Assembly: GCA_015680685.1 (NCBI GenBank)
Contig: MNCI01020791.1
Location: 120,159-184,158, forward strand
DNA from: Gnetum montanum
Taxonomy: Eukaryota; Streptophyta; Gnetopsida; Gnetales; Gnetaceae
Reading direction: 5' to 3'
Length of the DNA: 64,000 bases
Shown: positions 9,509 to 20,874 of the stretch, one piece after another
Position numbering within the stretch: position 1 is the stretch's first letter
Layout: every line of letters starts with the position of its first letter
Position numbers and translations under genes: made by a program
The notes under the pieces: model-generated
What the model was told of the DNA's origin: nothing
Seen by the model: the letters and a program-made list of their open reading frames with translations, nothing else
Database searches by the model: none

Positions 9509-11467
9509 ACTACCTTGGATTACCTTGAGGATAAGGTAACCTTCGGGGTGTTTGCCATTTGTTGAGTCTTGGGTTAAGTGCATACACCCTAGACTCTTGT
9601 AGATGTGAGATGATTGGACAACATCCCTTAGGATGGTCATATTGGAAGATCTCACATCCACCGTCATTATCTGTGTCTGAATTCACAACCTCATCAGAGA
9701 TAGTAATTTTTCCTTTACCCTTGTTATGTGTAGGGCTTGAATCTCTCCGCTTTTTCTTACCTTTGTCACTACTTTGTTCCAACTTAGACTCTTCTATGAT
9801 TTTCAAGACAGTTTCAAGTCTAGAGTCTAAGAAATCCCACAATTGATCCACCTTAGCTGATACTTCTATTGTTAGTTTTTGAATTGGCAAGGTTTTTCTG
9901 TTCACCAACTCTTTGAGTGGTGACTCATCCTCTTCATCGCAAAATTTCATTCCCTTCTTTTGAAGGGAAGGATCACAGTTGTATTTCTCTACACTTTCTC
10001 TTTTTCATAGTTCACCTTCTTCTTTGGCTACTTGTTCCAAAAATCGATGAATTTTCATGGGATCTAAGTTCTGATAATCTTCCTTGGGCATAAGTCCCAA
10101 GGGTTCTCCTAGTTTCATACCTTAGCCCATCTATGATGTGGTAGAGTTGATCCCACTATGCGTAACCATGGCCCAGGAAATGATGTAAAAATGCATAGTA
10201 GTAGCCCATGAAAGCATCCAAGGGTTCATGAGTACCTTGCTTCCATCCTTGGATTTGCTTATGCAAATTAGACACTCTGGAGTACGTTTGATATTTATCG
10301 TTAAAGAGTTCTAACATCGTACTTCAGCTCCTGATGGTTTCTAGTTCTAAAGACCGGTACCAACTCTCTGTTTCCTTAATGAGTGTCCTGGGAAACAACT
10401 TTAGTTTTTTCCACTTATTTTCTATGTTTTGTAAGGCATAGGCATCGTGGAATGCCTGTAAATGATGTTGCGGATCAACGTTGTATCCCCCTTCAAAGCA
10501 TGGGATATTGTTCATGTCTAAATGCTTGATCTGACTATCCTTTTGATGCCTTGTCGGTATTCTTATAGCCTCTATTATATCGAGCATACTTTGGGTGGCA
10601 AATAGGGGTTCATCATGATCATCTCTTTCATGATTCCTATGATGTCTACATTTTTTCGTACTTTTCCTTTGTTCATGCCCTTGTCCTCTCTCTCAACTCT
10701 CTCATCGAGGTCTCTCATTTTGTCTACCTCTATCCTCACCATTATGCTCATGATGGCAGTGCCCAGATGTGGAAGGAGAGGGTGAATGATGTAAAGAAGG
10801 GAAAGAAGAAGGAGAACCATCACCATGATGATGTTTCCTACCTTCTCTTCTATGGTTTCGGCCCCAATCGTGATGACGATCTAAGTGCCCATCCTTGTCA
10901 TATGTTGTTGTTCCCATAGTGAATAACTGGTGTTCACAAGGATTAGAACTAGGGTTTTGTATTGTGGATTGTAGGTTCTGATACCCCACCTTCTCACTAT
11001 CGTTAGGAGGAGGAACATCTTTCGATAGAGAACCTATTATGAGTGGTTCACCATCTCCCATTTCACTTAGGACGTGCAGGACCTCTTTGCCCTTCAATAG
11101 TGTATGTTGGCTCTCCTACCTCAAGTCCCTTATATGTTGTAAAGCTGTGGGATGGTAATCCCTCATGTCAAAATTTTCTGCAACGTATTCAGCATAGAGC
11201 TGAGTCATGCTGATCTGTGCCAAAGCACGGAGGAGCATGTTGGGGATTGCATGATCCGAAGGTAACACAATGTTGCCTTGCAATTCTCTCCAGTTCATCT
11301 TAATGGAAGATAAAAGTAAAATTGGGAATATACTCATCGGCATGAGCATATTCCACCCTATATTATTGAGGAATTGGTGGATTTTGGTTATGTGTTTTCG
11401 ATTGCCGACTGTTCTTTGTATTATCCCTAGGTGGTGAATTGCTCTTGTGAGAAGAAGAAGAAGACAT
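9509..11467 (-). pseudogene. E2 gag
   Basis: The start is the ATG at 11467-11465, followed by a Ser-rich MSSSSSHKSNSP N-terminus like that of E4 gag at 28996. The capsid block includes YNVDPQHHLQAFHDAYAL and KLKLFPRTLIKETESWYRSLE (10324-10587), which is the Athila-type retrotransposon gag domain. A knuckle remnant C-E-I-F-x3-H-P-K-G-C-C (about 9640-9600) has lost its second Cys. Several frame changes occur between 11100 and 9950, and stops are numerous. A charged coiled-coil-like stretch (VDQLWDFLDSRLETVLKIIEE) precedes the knuckle. Confidence 0.78.
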
Positions 11468-11591
11468 TATGTCTTATCAGTGTGCTATTTAACCATTATA
11501 TAAATTTTTGTTTAATTAACCCTAAGGGTTAGTTTAAGCTCCCAATGATGTGAGTGATTTCCTATGTTCTACTTAGCGCACAAACAGTTAG

Positions 11592-11609
11592 CCCCTAGCA
11601 ATGGCTCCA
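11592..11609 (-). other. E2 primer binding site (tRNA-Asp type)
   Basis: The minus strand reads TGGAGCCATTGCTAGGGG one base inside the 5' LTR. It matches TGGCGCCGTTGCCGGGGA, the complement of the 3' end of plant tRNA-Asp, with four mismatches, at least three of which are explained by CG or C-to-T decay. Confidence 0.75.
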
Positions 11610-11610
11610 A

Positions 11611-12451
11611 TGATGAGTGGTGAGGTACCCCTAGACTCAACCATACGAATACGAGTGTAACATATGTGATCTGGTTGAACTTCGTAGACTAAGTGCCTAC
11701 ACGCCTCATGAAACACTTAAGGTTAATTATTCGTTGTCTTACAACCTTATTTGTATTTGTCATGGTGTATGGTTAAGTAAGTTTGAGGTATATGATTTTC
11801 ATATCTTTTTCTGTTTTATCTCCTATGCTAGTGAGGTGAAGGGTTGAAGAGACTAATTACTAACTCTAAATAATTAACTAAGTTTGAATTAACCTAGCAT
11901 CAGCATCCATTCCCACTTACCGTTCACACCCTGAACCAATGCAACCGTGGTTACCAAATGCTAGTCATTGCTAGGATCACCACGCATAACACATGTGCTC
12001 GAAGTGGTCGTACTGAGGCACTTAACTAGGAGAGAAGGGTTGAGAAAGATTTAATTCCTAATAAAGCATGTAAATGATAAATAGTAAATAACAATAAATA
12101 AAAGTCCTAATTAGCCTATTCCATGCACTACAAGGTTTATACAAGAAGCTCGTCTTTATTGCTATACACAAACTTATGTTCAGTTACAATGTTTGCTCGA
12201 ATAAAGATCCGTTCACTTTAGGACTCCTACTACGGGCACATGGAAAATATTCTATCTCTGGAGTGATCAATCTACTAGAGTTTCACTATGGTCTAAGCCT
12301 AGGATGGAAAACAAGGGAGAGCTGCCTCTTATTTATAGATATGACGGCGCACCGCGATATCACGTATGCGATATCGCGAGGCATGTGATATCACGACAGC
12401 CACGATATCGCGTACGCTATACCGTGGCCCATGCTATATCACATCCCATTA
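11611..12451 (-). repeat. E2 5' LTR
   Basis: This 841-bp partner of 5289-6130 begins TGATGAGTGG on the plus strand. Its outer end has decayed from the expected CATCA to CATTA. A TATA box (minus strand TATAAAT) lies at about 12331-12337, and the GATATC array sits at about 12354-12445. The directly repeated sequence explains the paired open frames at 5855-6115 and 12176-12388, which are not genes. Confidence 0.92.
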
Positions 12452-12456
12452 GAGAT
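12452..12456. repeat. Target-site duplication of E2, right copy (GAGAT)
   Basis: Identical to 5284-5288. E1 sequence resumes immediately after it, in register with the extra ORF. Confidence 0.9.
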
Positions 12457-15070
12457 CCATATAATTAAACCTCTTTGGGAGGAGCTCAAAGTGGAATTTT
12501 TCCATCAAATTCCCATAGTGGAGACTAGCCAGTTGTAGCAAGATGATATGTCAAGGCCTAGGCCTAATCTAAAGGTCACATTGATTGAGGCCTGTCTTGA
12601 ACAAAGTTTAGTTCTTTAGAAACTTACCTTTAGTTCCTACTTGGACTTGGCACTAGAGGAAGTTCACACACAACTACAGGGATCTCCCATGTGGCCCATT
12701 CTCTTCTCTAGTGGAGAGTGATACATGGGGAAGACCTATCTTTTATGGAACAATTGACAATGAGTTGTCATCATAAAAATCAAAGACCGAACCATCTCCT
12801 ACTTTGATGTGAAAAAGAAATGAGTCCAATGGTGTTATGGGATGGATCATAAGGAGTATAGTTCACTCACCAAGGTAGAGAGAGCCTACTTTAAAATCAT
12901 AGACTATTATCTAAATCCAATGGTGATGCCCAACAAGGTCATTGCCTTCTCCCCCATGCATGCACTACTCTAAGTGGAAAATTTCCTATCAACCTCCCTT
13001 AGCTCATCTTCCTTGAAACTGAGAAGTGCTTTAAAGAAAATGAATGAGGAAGTAAGTGACTCCCATTACCATGTGTAATTAAAAAACTCTATAAAAGGGG
13101 AGGTATAGCATGATACACCAATGATACTCTCTACCATGCTCCTATCGCATCATGGTAGGCGATGATGAAGGACAAGGCAACTTCTAATTTGCTATAAGAG
13201 GATTAGGCACCACCACCACCTACTAGTGAAACAATACCAAAGGCTTATGAAACTATTAAATGCATGAGGAAACTTTATGAGTAGCTGCTACAATAACAAT
13301 AAGGAGAGGTAAGTGGTGGGAAGCCATCAATCTACTAGCCAACATTAATAGACTAGAATCATAAGCTAGCTAGAGAAGACCATCTTACTATTTTCAATCC
13401 AATGAATACAAGCACTTGCAAGAATGAATTTGAGTGCCTAATAAGTTACAATGTCCATCCTTGAATAACAATAGTTCCTAGAAATTTCTATGAATTTTGC
13501 AACTTTCTTGGTGTGATTGGAGGAAGGTGAGGGAGCTACTGTCCTATTGATGCAACAACATGGGCAAGAAACAATGGAAAAAGTGATAGTCAATCAAGTG
13601 TCAAAAGTGCTAAATGCTCCTATGGTAGCCTTGCCAAACATAGATGCACTTAGAGATGTACAAGCTTCTGTAGGAGTGGGAAGTAAGAGATTAAGCATAA
13701 CCCAACATGAGGAGGTGTTGGACTAATTGGTGGAAATTAGGCAACCACTACTAGAGGTCTTTGATTTCCCAGAAGAGATCATTGATACTTAGTGGAAGCT
13801 ACTATAGATAAAGGAAATGCTCATCATTGCTAATTCCCAACTTGAGGTAGCCATCACCAAAAACTATTAGTTTTTTTCCAAGGTTATGAAATTGAGAGCT
13901 CATCTCATTGATCTCGTCATTTTCAACCAAGCTGTTACAAGAGATGAAGCTTTCCTACAACTTTAGAATAAACTATAGGAGGCTAAGAATGCCAAGGAGA
14001 TGGAAATCTTCAACACATCCTTAACAAAATCTCTTTCCATCAACACTAATAAGGACTTAGTGCAAGTTTTCAAGGAGAACTTGGTCCTTACTAAGAACAT
14101 CCATCACCTGTGTAATGTCAAGAAGCAAAAAGACAAAATGGTTGAATTTATGAGATAACATCAGGAGTAGCTCACCAAGGTAAACTTGGATCTATGGAGG
14201 TTAGTAGTTGAAAATAGGAATATATCTATGGAGGAAATCTAGGCACTTTGCCAAAAGATGGTCATCAAGGTATCCACTTGGGAAAATGATGCCCTAAATT
14301 TTGAAAGAGTGAGTAAATATCATAGGGACCAAGTGGGTCTCCTCAAGAAGGTGAATGAAAAAGAAATTGAATTGACAAAGGTGAAGATGAATAAGGCCCT
14401 TTAGCAACTCTAGCAAAGAGGTGATGTATGTCGGCTAATCTTTGATAACTTGAATGCTTATATAAAATCTAAAATTTGCTTAAAGGAGTTGTAGATAGAA
14501 GAATGATAGAATAAATGAAGCTTTCCAACCTTTGATATGAAAACTTGGTGATGCTAATATTAAGGAGAGAGGAAAAAATTGGAGAAGCATGTGGCTAGCT
14601 CATACCTTCTTTACAAGGCCAAGCTCAAGCATCACAAAGACATAAAACAAAATTTGGAGACAACCAATGTCAAGCTTGAAGTTCTTAATAGCCATTTCAT
14701 AAATCTATAAGTCATTGCTAAGAACCTAGCTAGAAGAATGAATGAATACCATGAATAGTAGAACCTTGTAAAGACATTTGATATTGAACAAAAATAATTT
14801 GTAGCATGGTTTGCCAATGTCAAGGAGTTGTTCCTAGCAATGCCTTGTATGTGGAATGTCCTCATAGTAATCCATATTGGCAAAGCCACATGGACTATTT
14901 ATGATCCATAAAGTATGGAGGAGAAGATGAAAGCATTACTAGATGCTTTTCATCTTTCACTAGAAGTAGCAAGATAGCCTCATCCTTAGCCACCACCACT
15001 ACCATGAGCACTAGAGCTTGGTGAAAGTCCTTCAATACTCTAGGAACCTCCACCTCCTGGCATTATTTGA
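12457..15070 (+). pseudogene. E1 extra ORF, main part (coiled-coil-like protein)
   Basis: This continues the ORF begun at 5177. It aligns along its length with the E3 copy (minus strand 18034-20874). Landmarks are an N-terminal block GSPMWPI...GEWYMGKTYLLWNN (about 12690-12750, matching GSPLWPT...GAWYLGKTYQFWHN in E6), long Lys/Glu-rich stretches with heptad character (QVGLLKKVNEKEIELTKVKM, about 14330-14395), a C-terminal block MEEKMKALLDAFHL (about 14920-14960) and a proline tail ending EPPPPGII at the stop 15068-15070. Several frameshifts and many stops are present. I do not recognise a named family. It occupies the position of env-like or additional ORFs in Athila/Tat elements, but no membrane segment is evident. 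Confidence 0.7.
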
Positions 15071-15295
15071 TCTTCACTTCTTCTTTAGCAACCAAAGGGT
15101 TACTGCCATCCATTTTTGTAAGGGTGTTCAATTTTGTTATCAATGACATCCATTTTTGTAATTTTTATAATTCTATATAATTCATCACTTAAAGTCAATA
15201 AATCAATCAATAATCACATACCTTTACAATTTTATAAGAAGCTCAATCCTACTCTTGTTTACTCAAGAATGAGTTTTCACATAGTCATGAAGGTA
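15071..15295 (+). other. E1 3' UTR and purine tract
   Basis: A short AT-rich stretch ends in AGTCATGAAGGTA (15283-15295), a decayed form of the family purine tract TCATGGGGGTA, directly against the LTR. Confidence 0.65.
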
Positions 15296-16189
15296 TGATG
15301 AATAATTTGACTAACTACATCAATGGACATGCATGGACATTGCCCTATTGATGAGCATGCATTGATGTAGCCCCCATCGATGAATGTTGTAATGCATCTA
15401 CATAGATGCATCGACGTGATGTCTATTCTAGCCTATATAAATGCATGTACCCACTACATTTATGACATGTTAAGTCAGTAGCATAGCTAAAGTTTTATAG
15501 TTTTCTTTTTCTAGAGTTAAAACATTTTTTGATTGTTCATAGTAGGACTTCAAGGATTGTATAGATCTTTATTCAAGTATCAATGTACCTAGACACTTTG
15601 ATTTAATGGAAATAAATATGAGATTCTTTAAATTCCTTGTATAACTTAGATTAGATTAATGTTTATTTCCATGCACTCTATCCTTCATGCACTTTACATT
15701 CATGTTGTTTGTTAATTAACAAACTTAATAATAATACATAGGTATGACCACTTCGAACATACTGCTTAATTCATGGTAATTCTAATAGTGGCTATTTGGT
15801 ATGCCTAGCAATAGACACTTCGTAACCCAGTAGCATTAGAGTGAGTTTAGGATGCAAATGGAAAGTGGGTCTAGATGCTTATGTTAGGCTTGTTAGATTA
15901 AGGCATTAGATAGTTAACTAGTTAATTTACAATTAATTATCTTTCTTTCATAGTTAGATGAAACAAAATAAAATATAAAATATAAATAAATATCATGTGA
16001 CTTGGCTTACACTTAAACCATACAATTAAGCTTACATAAGTGAAGCAAAGAAGACAATGATAACAAATCTCATGATACTATCTTTATCCACTGGTATATT
16101 TAGGGGCTAAGTTCATGGAATTTGACTAGAGTGTTGGTGAATGCTTGTGATTCATATGGTTGAATGAGGGGACTACTTATTGTTCATCA
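15296..16189 (+). repeat. E1 3' LTR
   Basis: It begins TGATGAATAATTTG directly after the purine tract and ends TTGTTCATCA. U3 carries repeated CATCGATG and ATGCAT palindromic motifs, followed by a TATA box TATATAAAT at 15434-15442. The internal order, including GAGTGAGTTTAGGATGC-type and AGAAGACAATG-type marks, matches the other family LTRs. Its 5' partner is outside the window, so the end and the possible target duplication CTTGG (16190-16194) cannot be confirmed. Confidence 0.75.
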
Positions 16190-16944
16190 CTTGGTATTTG
16201 TGTTTATACAGAGATTGTTTTGATTTTACTTGTATGCTTATATGCTTGTTTGGTTTGGTATATTTTATGCATGATGATGATGATGTGGATAATGAGCTTT
16301 GGGTTATCTAGATTCTTTTTTAATATTATGTATTTTTTAGTTATATTTAATTACATGAATATTCATATTACCATTTAATAGGTATGCACTAATCGTATTG
16401 TTGAATGTGACATGATCTAATGAGTTTTGATTGGGAGCATGCCATGAGCTGTGATTAATGACTTATTTGATTAGTGTTTCATTTAATTATTATTAATAAT
16501 TTATTCTAGAGCACTGGGTATAAGATAGAAAATATGTGATAGATATACCTTTATGTTAACATGTGTGCTATGTATATTTTTATATGTAATTATTTTAGAT
16601 TTATCATACTCATCTATGTTGGGATGTTTTGGAATATATTTTTAGCATTATAGATTTTTTATGATATTTTTCTTTGTTAATAATTGTGATATGTGAGAGT
16701 GTTACATAAGTGGGAGAGAAAGTTATGTCTAAGATGGAAAATATTTTTGGTAGTTTTCTTGTGGCTTTATGAAAGTTTGGGCAATTCATTTTTTCTTTCA
16801 TTTCATGGTTTTGTGGTCAATCTCGATTAAAAATCCCATGTTTCAATTCTTTTACACAATTTTATGATCTAGGGAGAGGGGCTATGAGATTGAAGCTAGG
16901 ATGTACTATGGAATTGCAAATCAATTATGTAGATTGTTTAGACC
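16190..16944. other. AT-rich sequence of unknown origin (left of E3)
   Basis: I see no gene or recognisable repeat. The open frame at 16160-16378 starts inside the E1 LTR and has an AT-driven hydrophobic composition; I do not accept it. This is part of the DNA into which E3 inserted and continues at 25527. Confidence 0.5.
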
Positions 16945-17772
16945 TGATGAGCAATGAGTAGACCCTACATTCAATCATACAAATCACTAAGCATTCATGC
17001 ATGATCTAGTCAAATTCCATGGACTTATATCCTTCTAAGTACACTAGTCTTTAAGAAGTTATACTAATTGCTATAATAATTTTTATGTTTTGTGTTTTAA
17101 GTCTCCCAAGGATAAAAAATAATGAATAAAATAAAATAATTAAATTACTAATTTAATCTAACTATCTAGACCTAACTAATCCTAACATAAGCATCCATTC
17201 CCACTTATTGTACACATGCTAAACATGTTTAACCCTACTAGGTTATCAAACGCTAAGTGTTACTAGGATTACCAAGCACCAACAATATGCTCGAAGTGGT
17301 CATACTAATGTGCTTCAATAATCACTATTTCATCTAGCTTAATTTATCTTAATGTATTATTTAATTACTTAAAGCATTAAAGGAAATTGAATAAAACATT
17401 GAATGCATAAATAAACAATTAATCTATTTCAAAGTTCTACAACATTTATTAGAAAGCTCATCTTTATTTCCATACATATTACCATGCTTAGGTACAACAG
17501 TGCTTGAATAAAGATCCATACACTCTTTAACTCTTACTATGGGCACTTAAAAAAAATATTCTAACTTTAAAATGACAAAACTATAAGAGCTCTACTACAG
17601 CTATGATAATAGATGCTATAAACATGATGAGTGAGCACATATTTATAGGCAAAAATAGAAACTGCATTAACAAGGCCACATGAACACATCAAATTCCATG
17701 TCAATGCAGATTGATTGATAGGTTCGTGTTAATGGGGATGCATAAACATAGCCAAAAAAATGTGACTCATCA
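16945..17772 (-). repeat. E3 3' LTR
   Basis: On the plus strand it begins TGATGAGCAATGAG and ends GACTCATCA. It pairs with 24617-25526 through long shared stretches such as GCATCCATTCCCACTT and TCGAAGTGGT. A TATA box (minus TATAAAT) lies near 17641-17648. The repeat motifs in U3 have largely lost their CG dinucleotides. Confidence 0.88.
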
Positions 17773-17786
17773 TACCTCCATGACTA
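17773..17786 (-). other. E3 polypurine tract
   Basis: Minus-strand TAGTCATGGAGGTA abuts the 3' LTR and differs by one base from the E2 tract. Confidence 0.75.
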
Positions 17787-18033
17787 AATGAAGACTTGTC
17801 CTTGAGAGAACAAAAGGAGGAACAAGTTTCCTACAAATGATTGGGAAAGTATTGGATTATTGACTAACTACTAACATTCACAAACACAACAATACACATG
17901 AACAAACACTAAGTGCTTGAGTGTATGAAATTATAATCATTATAAAATTTTGATGTTTAGAACTACAAAATTCAACACTAGGACAAAACTAACAAACATA
18001 ATTCCTTTGATGATATGAAGATAAGGAAAAAGT
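17787..18033 (-). other. E3 3' UTR
   Basis: The non-coding stretch between the extra ORF stop and the purine tract resembles E2 6145-6304, for example in GGATTATTGACT. No gene is seen. Confidence 0.6.
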
Positions 18034-20874
18034 TCAAACTATCCCAGGTGGTGGAGGCTCTTGAGGCTTTGAATGACCTTCTCCTACTTTAGGTGCATGT
18101 GGTGGTTGAGGTAGTTGTGGTTGTACTATGGTAGTTGTAACTTTTGGTGGAAGATGGAAGGTGTCCAATAGTGCCTTCATCTTCTCATCCTTACTCCTAG
18201 GATCTTTCATGGTCCATGCCACATCGCAAATGTGGGCTGGTATGCTAAAATCCCAAAGATAGGGCAATTTTGGGAAGAGGTCCTTCACATTGATGAACCA
18301 AGTAGTGAAAAGTTTGCATTTAACATTGAACATCTTTATTACATTCTGCAGCTCCTGGTAGTCACTCAATCTTTTGGTCAAGCTCTTAGTTGTAGATTAT
18401 TGATTGGTGAAGCGCTACCTAAGAACATTGAGTTTTGCATTTTCCACCTTAAGCTTTTACTTGGTGTCCTTATGATGCTTGAACTTAGCTTTGTATAACA
18501 AGTATGAATTGGCCATTTATTTCTCCAATTTAGATCATTTCCCTTCGATAGTGAGCATTGCCTAATTTGCATAATGGATATTGGTAAGCTACATGTACTC
18601 TATTGTCTTCTCGATATATAGCTCCTTCATGTAGATCTCCACTTTGTTTTAGTCATTGAGCCCATAAAAGATAGGCTACCAGACATCACCTCATTCCTTG
18701 AGCTATTGGAGGTCCTCATTAACATTCACCTTCACCATTTGAATATGTTTTTCATTGATTTCTTTTTCTAGGCCTACTTGATCTTTGCAGTCATTTTTAA
18801 CTCTCTCAAATTTAATAGCCTCATTTTTTTGGGTGGCTACCTTTATTGCAAATTTTTGGTAAAGGGCTTGAAGTTCCTCCATGGAAAGATTTCTATTTTT
18901 GGCTACTAATCCCCTAAGTTTAGTATTTACTTTGGCTAGCTACTCCTATTGTTGATGGATGAAATATTGCATTTTCTACCTTTGCACATGAACATTCTAT
19001 AGGTGGTGATTTTCTATGATGAAGTTGACATTCTTTTGATGAGTGTTATCCAAGGCCTTTTGGATATTGTGCATGGTGACATCAAATAATAACTAATAAA
19101 AATCATCATTTGCTTCACATTCTCAGCCTTCTTGAGCTTTTCTTAAAGTTATTGAAAAGCTTCATCATGGGTCAATGTAGGGCTAAGAAAAGTAGGGTCA
19201 GCTAGGTAGGCTTGTAATTCAACAACCTTTATAGCCAAGCATTAGTTTTGAGCCCAAGATATTTCAAGTTGCATCTCCATGATAATGCATTTTTTCCTTG
19301 TTCCTAGTAGCTCTGATTGGGTTGTAGTGATTTTATCCAAAAGGTCAAAGATATCTAAAATCAGTTGCTTGGTTCCCCCCAGTCGATCTAACAACTCTTC
19401 ATGTTGGGTTACATTCAATTTGCCGCTAACTATTCCTATGGATAGAAATGTTTAGTATAGATGTTGTAGGTACATTTAATGCCTCAATAATTCTATTAAT
19501 TACCATCTCTACTATTGTAAAATACCCACGGTGTTGCATCACCAAGATAGTTGCCCCTTCACCCTCCTTTAGATGCATTGAGAAAGTAGTGGCATTCCTA
19601 GAGATGTCTGGGAATTACTGCTATTGTGAGAGAGAGACTGTTACCTCTTAGGTGCTAGGATTTGATCTTATAGGTAGCTACATTCTTTGAGCTAAAAAGA
19701 TTAGTTTACCTCCCTCCATCTAGTTGATGGTTCAAGCTACTTTATTGAGGTAACTCATCATTGGATGATACACAGATGGATCACCACCACTCATTCCTAC
19801 TTGCTACTCCTACTCATGCAAGAGCTACTCTCAAATCTTGTGCATTCATTCAAGGTTAGCATGGAACTCTAACATTGTTTCATGAATGAATGGTAGAGGT
19901 GGTGGTTGCTTCTTGTGCTCCTTGGTTGTGGTAGGGGTCTTGTCTTTCATTTTTGTCCAAGAGGTAGAAGGAGTATGCTAGAGTGTATCATTGGCATAGA
20001 AAAATAGTTTTTCCTTTCTACATAACTTTCTAATGAGGTAGGAAAAGAGTAGGGCCTTCCTTCCACCTTAATTTTCCTCAAATCACTTCTCTATCTTTAG
20101 ATAGATTAGCTATGGATGGTTTATAGGGAATTTTTCACTCAAAGCAGCACATGCATGGGCAAATGAGGTAGTCACCTTACTAGGCTTTACAGTCAAATTG
20201 AGGTGATAGACTGCTATCTTGAAATATACATACCCCACTAGGGTGAGTGCACCATACTCCTTGCAACCCACTCCATAGCATCCTTGGGTCCATGTCTTCT
20301 TTTCCTCTAGATCTACTTGTATAGATATCTCTGCTAGATTTATTCTAATATCAAGAAAACCTAGGGCCTGCCTAATAGCTTTCATTAAGTAGGACACTTG
20401 AATGTACTTGATATTCATAGTGGCTCCTACCTACCTACTATTCCGGAAGAGATATATTTCTTCCATGTACCACTCCTGATTGGAAGTGATGATTGGCCAC
20501 ATGAGAGAGTTCTGCAATTATATCTTAACTTCTGGTGGAGCATGTTCTAAGAATGTTCTAAAGTTCAATTCTTGGAAAACTAAACATTGGATATCATGAG
20601 GATTGATCTGATTAAGGCAGGCATGAGTTAATGTGATCCCAAGTCTTGGCACTAATCTTGGCATCTTATCTCAATGGAACTATTTAGTTATAGTCACTTT
20701 CTCAAGAATCTATTAGAAAGATTCCACTTTAGGCTCCTCCTAAAGAGGTCCCATCACATGAGTTTCTACTACTTGTTCTTGGGCTTGCACTTGCTACTCC
20801 CTTCTAGCTCTAGGTCATTTGTCCATTGGTTGAGATGGTCATCCTTCTTGTGGGCATTTCAGTCTAGGTGCCAT
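18034..20874 (-). pseudogene. E3 extra ORF (about 946 codons, coiled-coil-like)
   Basis: This is the most complete copy of the superfamily's extra ORF. The start ATG (20874-20872) follows GTGATTATAG, an acceptor-like AG. An N-terminal region includes the MWPI...EWYMEEIYLFRN block and a better preserved stretch at 20418-20110 (ALGFLDIRINLAEISIQVDL, GCYGVGCKEYGALTLVGYVY). Lys/Glu-rich coiled-coil-like segments follow, among them DQVGLEKEINEKHIQMVKVN. The C-terminus (18381-18034) reads WFINVKDLFPKLPYLWDF, then DEKMKALLDTFHLPPK, then a Pro/Gln tail ending EPPPPGIV before TGA (18036-18034). There are many TAG/TAA/TGA codons. The function is unknown: a structural or nucleic-acid-associated accessory protein is possible, but I see no catalytic or transmembrane motif. 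Confidence 0.72.

Larger units (their letters stand above)
5289..12451 (-). mobile_element. E2: Athila-like element lacking RT and integrase
   Basis: E2 is complete between two LTRs (5289-6130 and 11611-12451) and exact GAGAT duplications. Read on the minus strand it has a 5' LTR, a tRNA-Asp-type primer site (11592-11609), gag, protease, a short integrase tail (8153), a T-rich tract, UTR, a very short extra ORF (6496-6305), a purine tract and the 3' LTR. RT, RNase H and the integrase core are absent: the protease is followed within about 165 bp by the pol-end motif. Transposition would have needed proteins supplied by another copy. It inserted into the extra ORF of E1, so it is younger than E1. 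Confidence 0.93.

Noticed and set aside
16160-16378. Hydrophobic 72-codon ORF as a small membrane protein
   Set aside because: It starts inside the E1 LTR, is driven by AT composition and has no supporting context.
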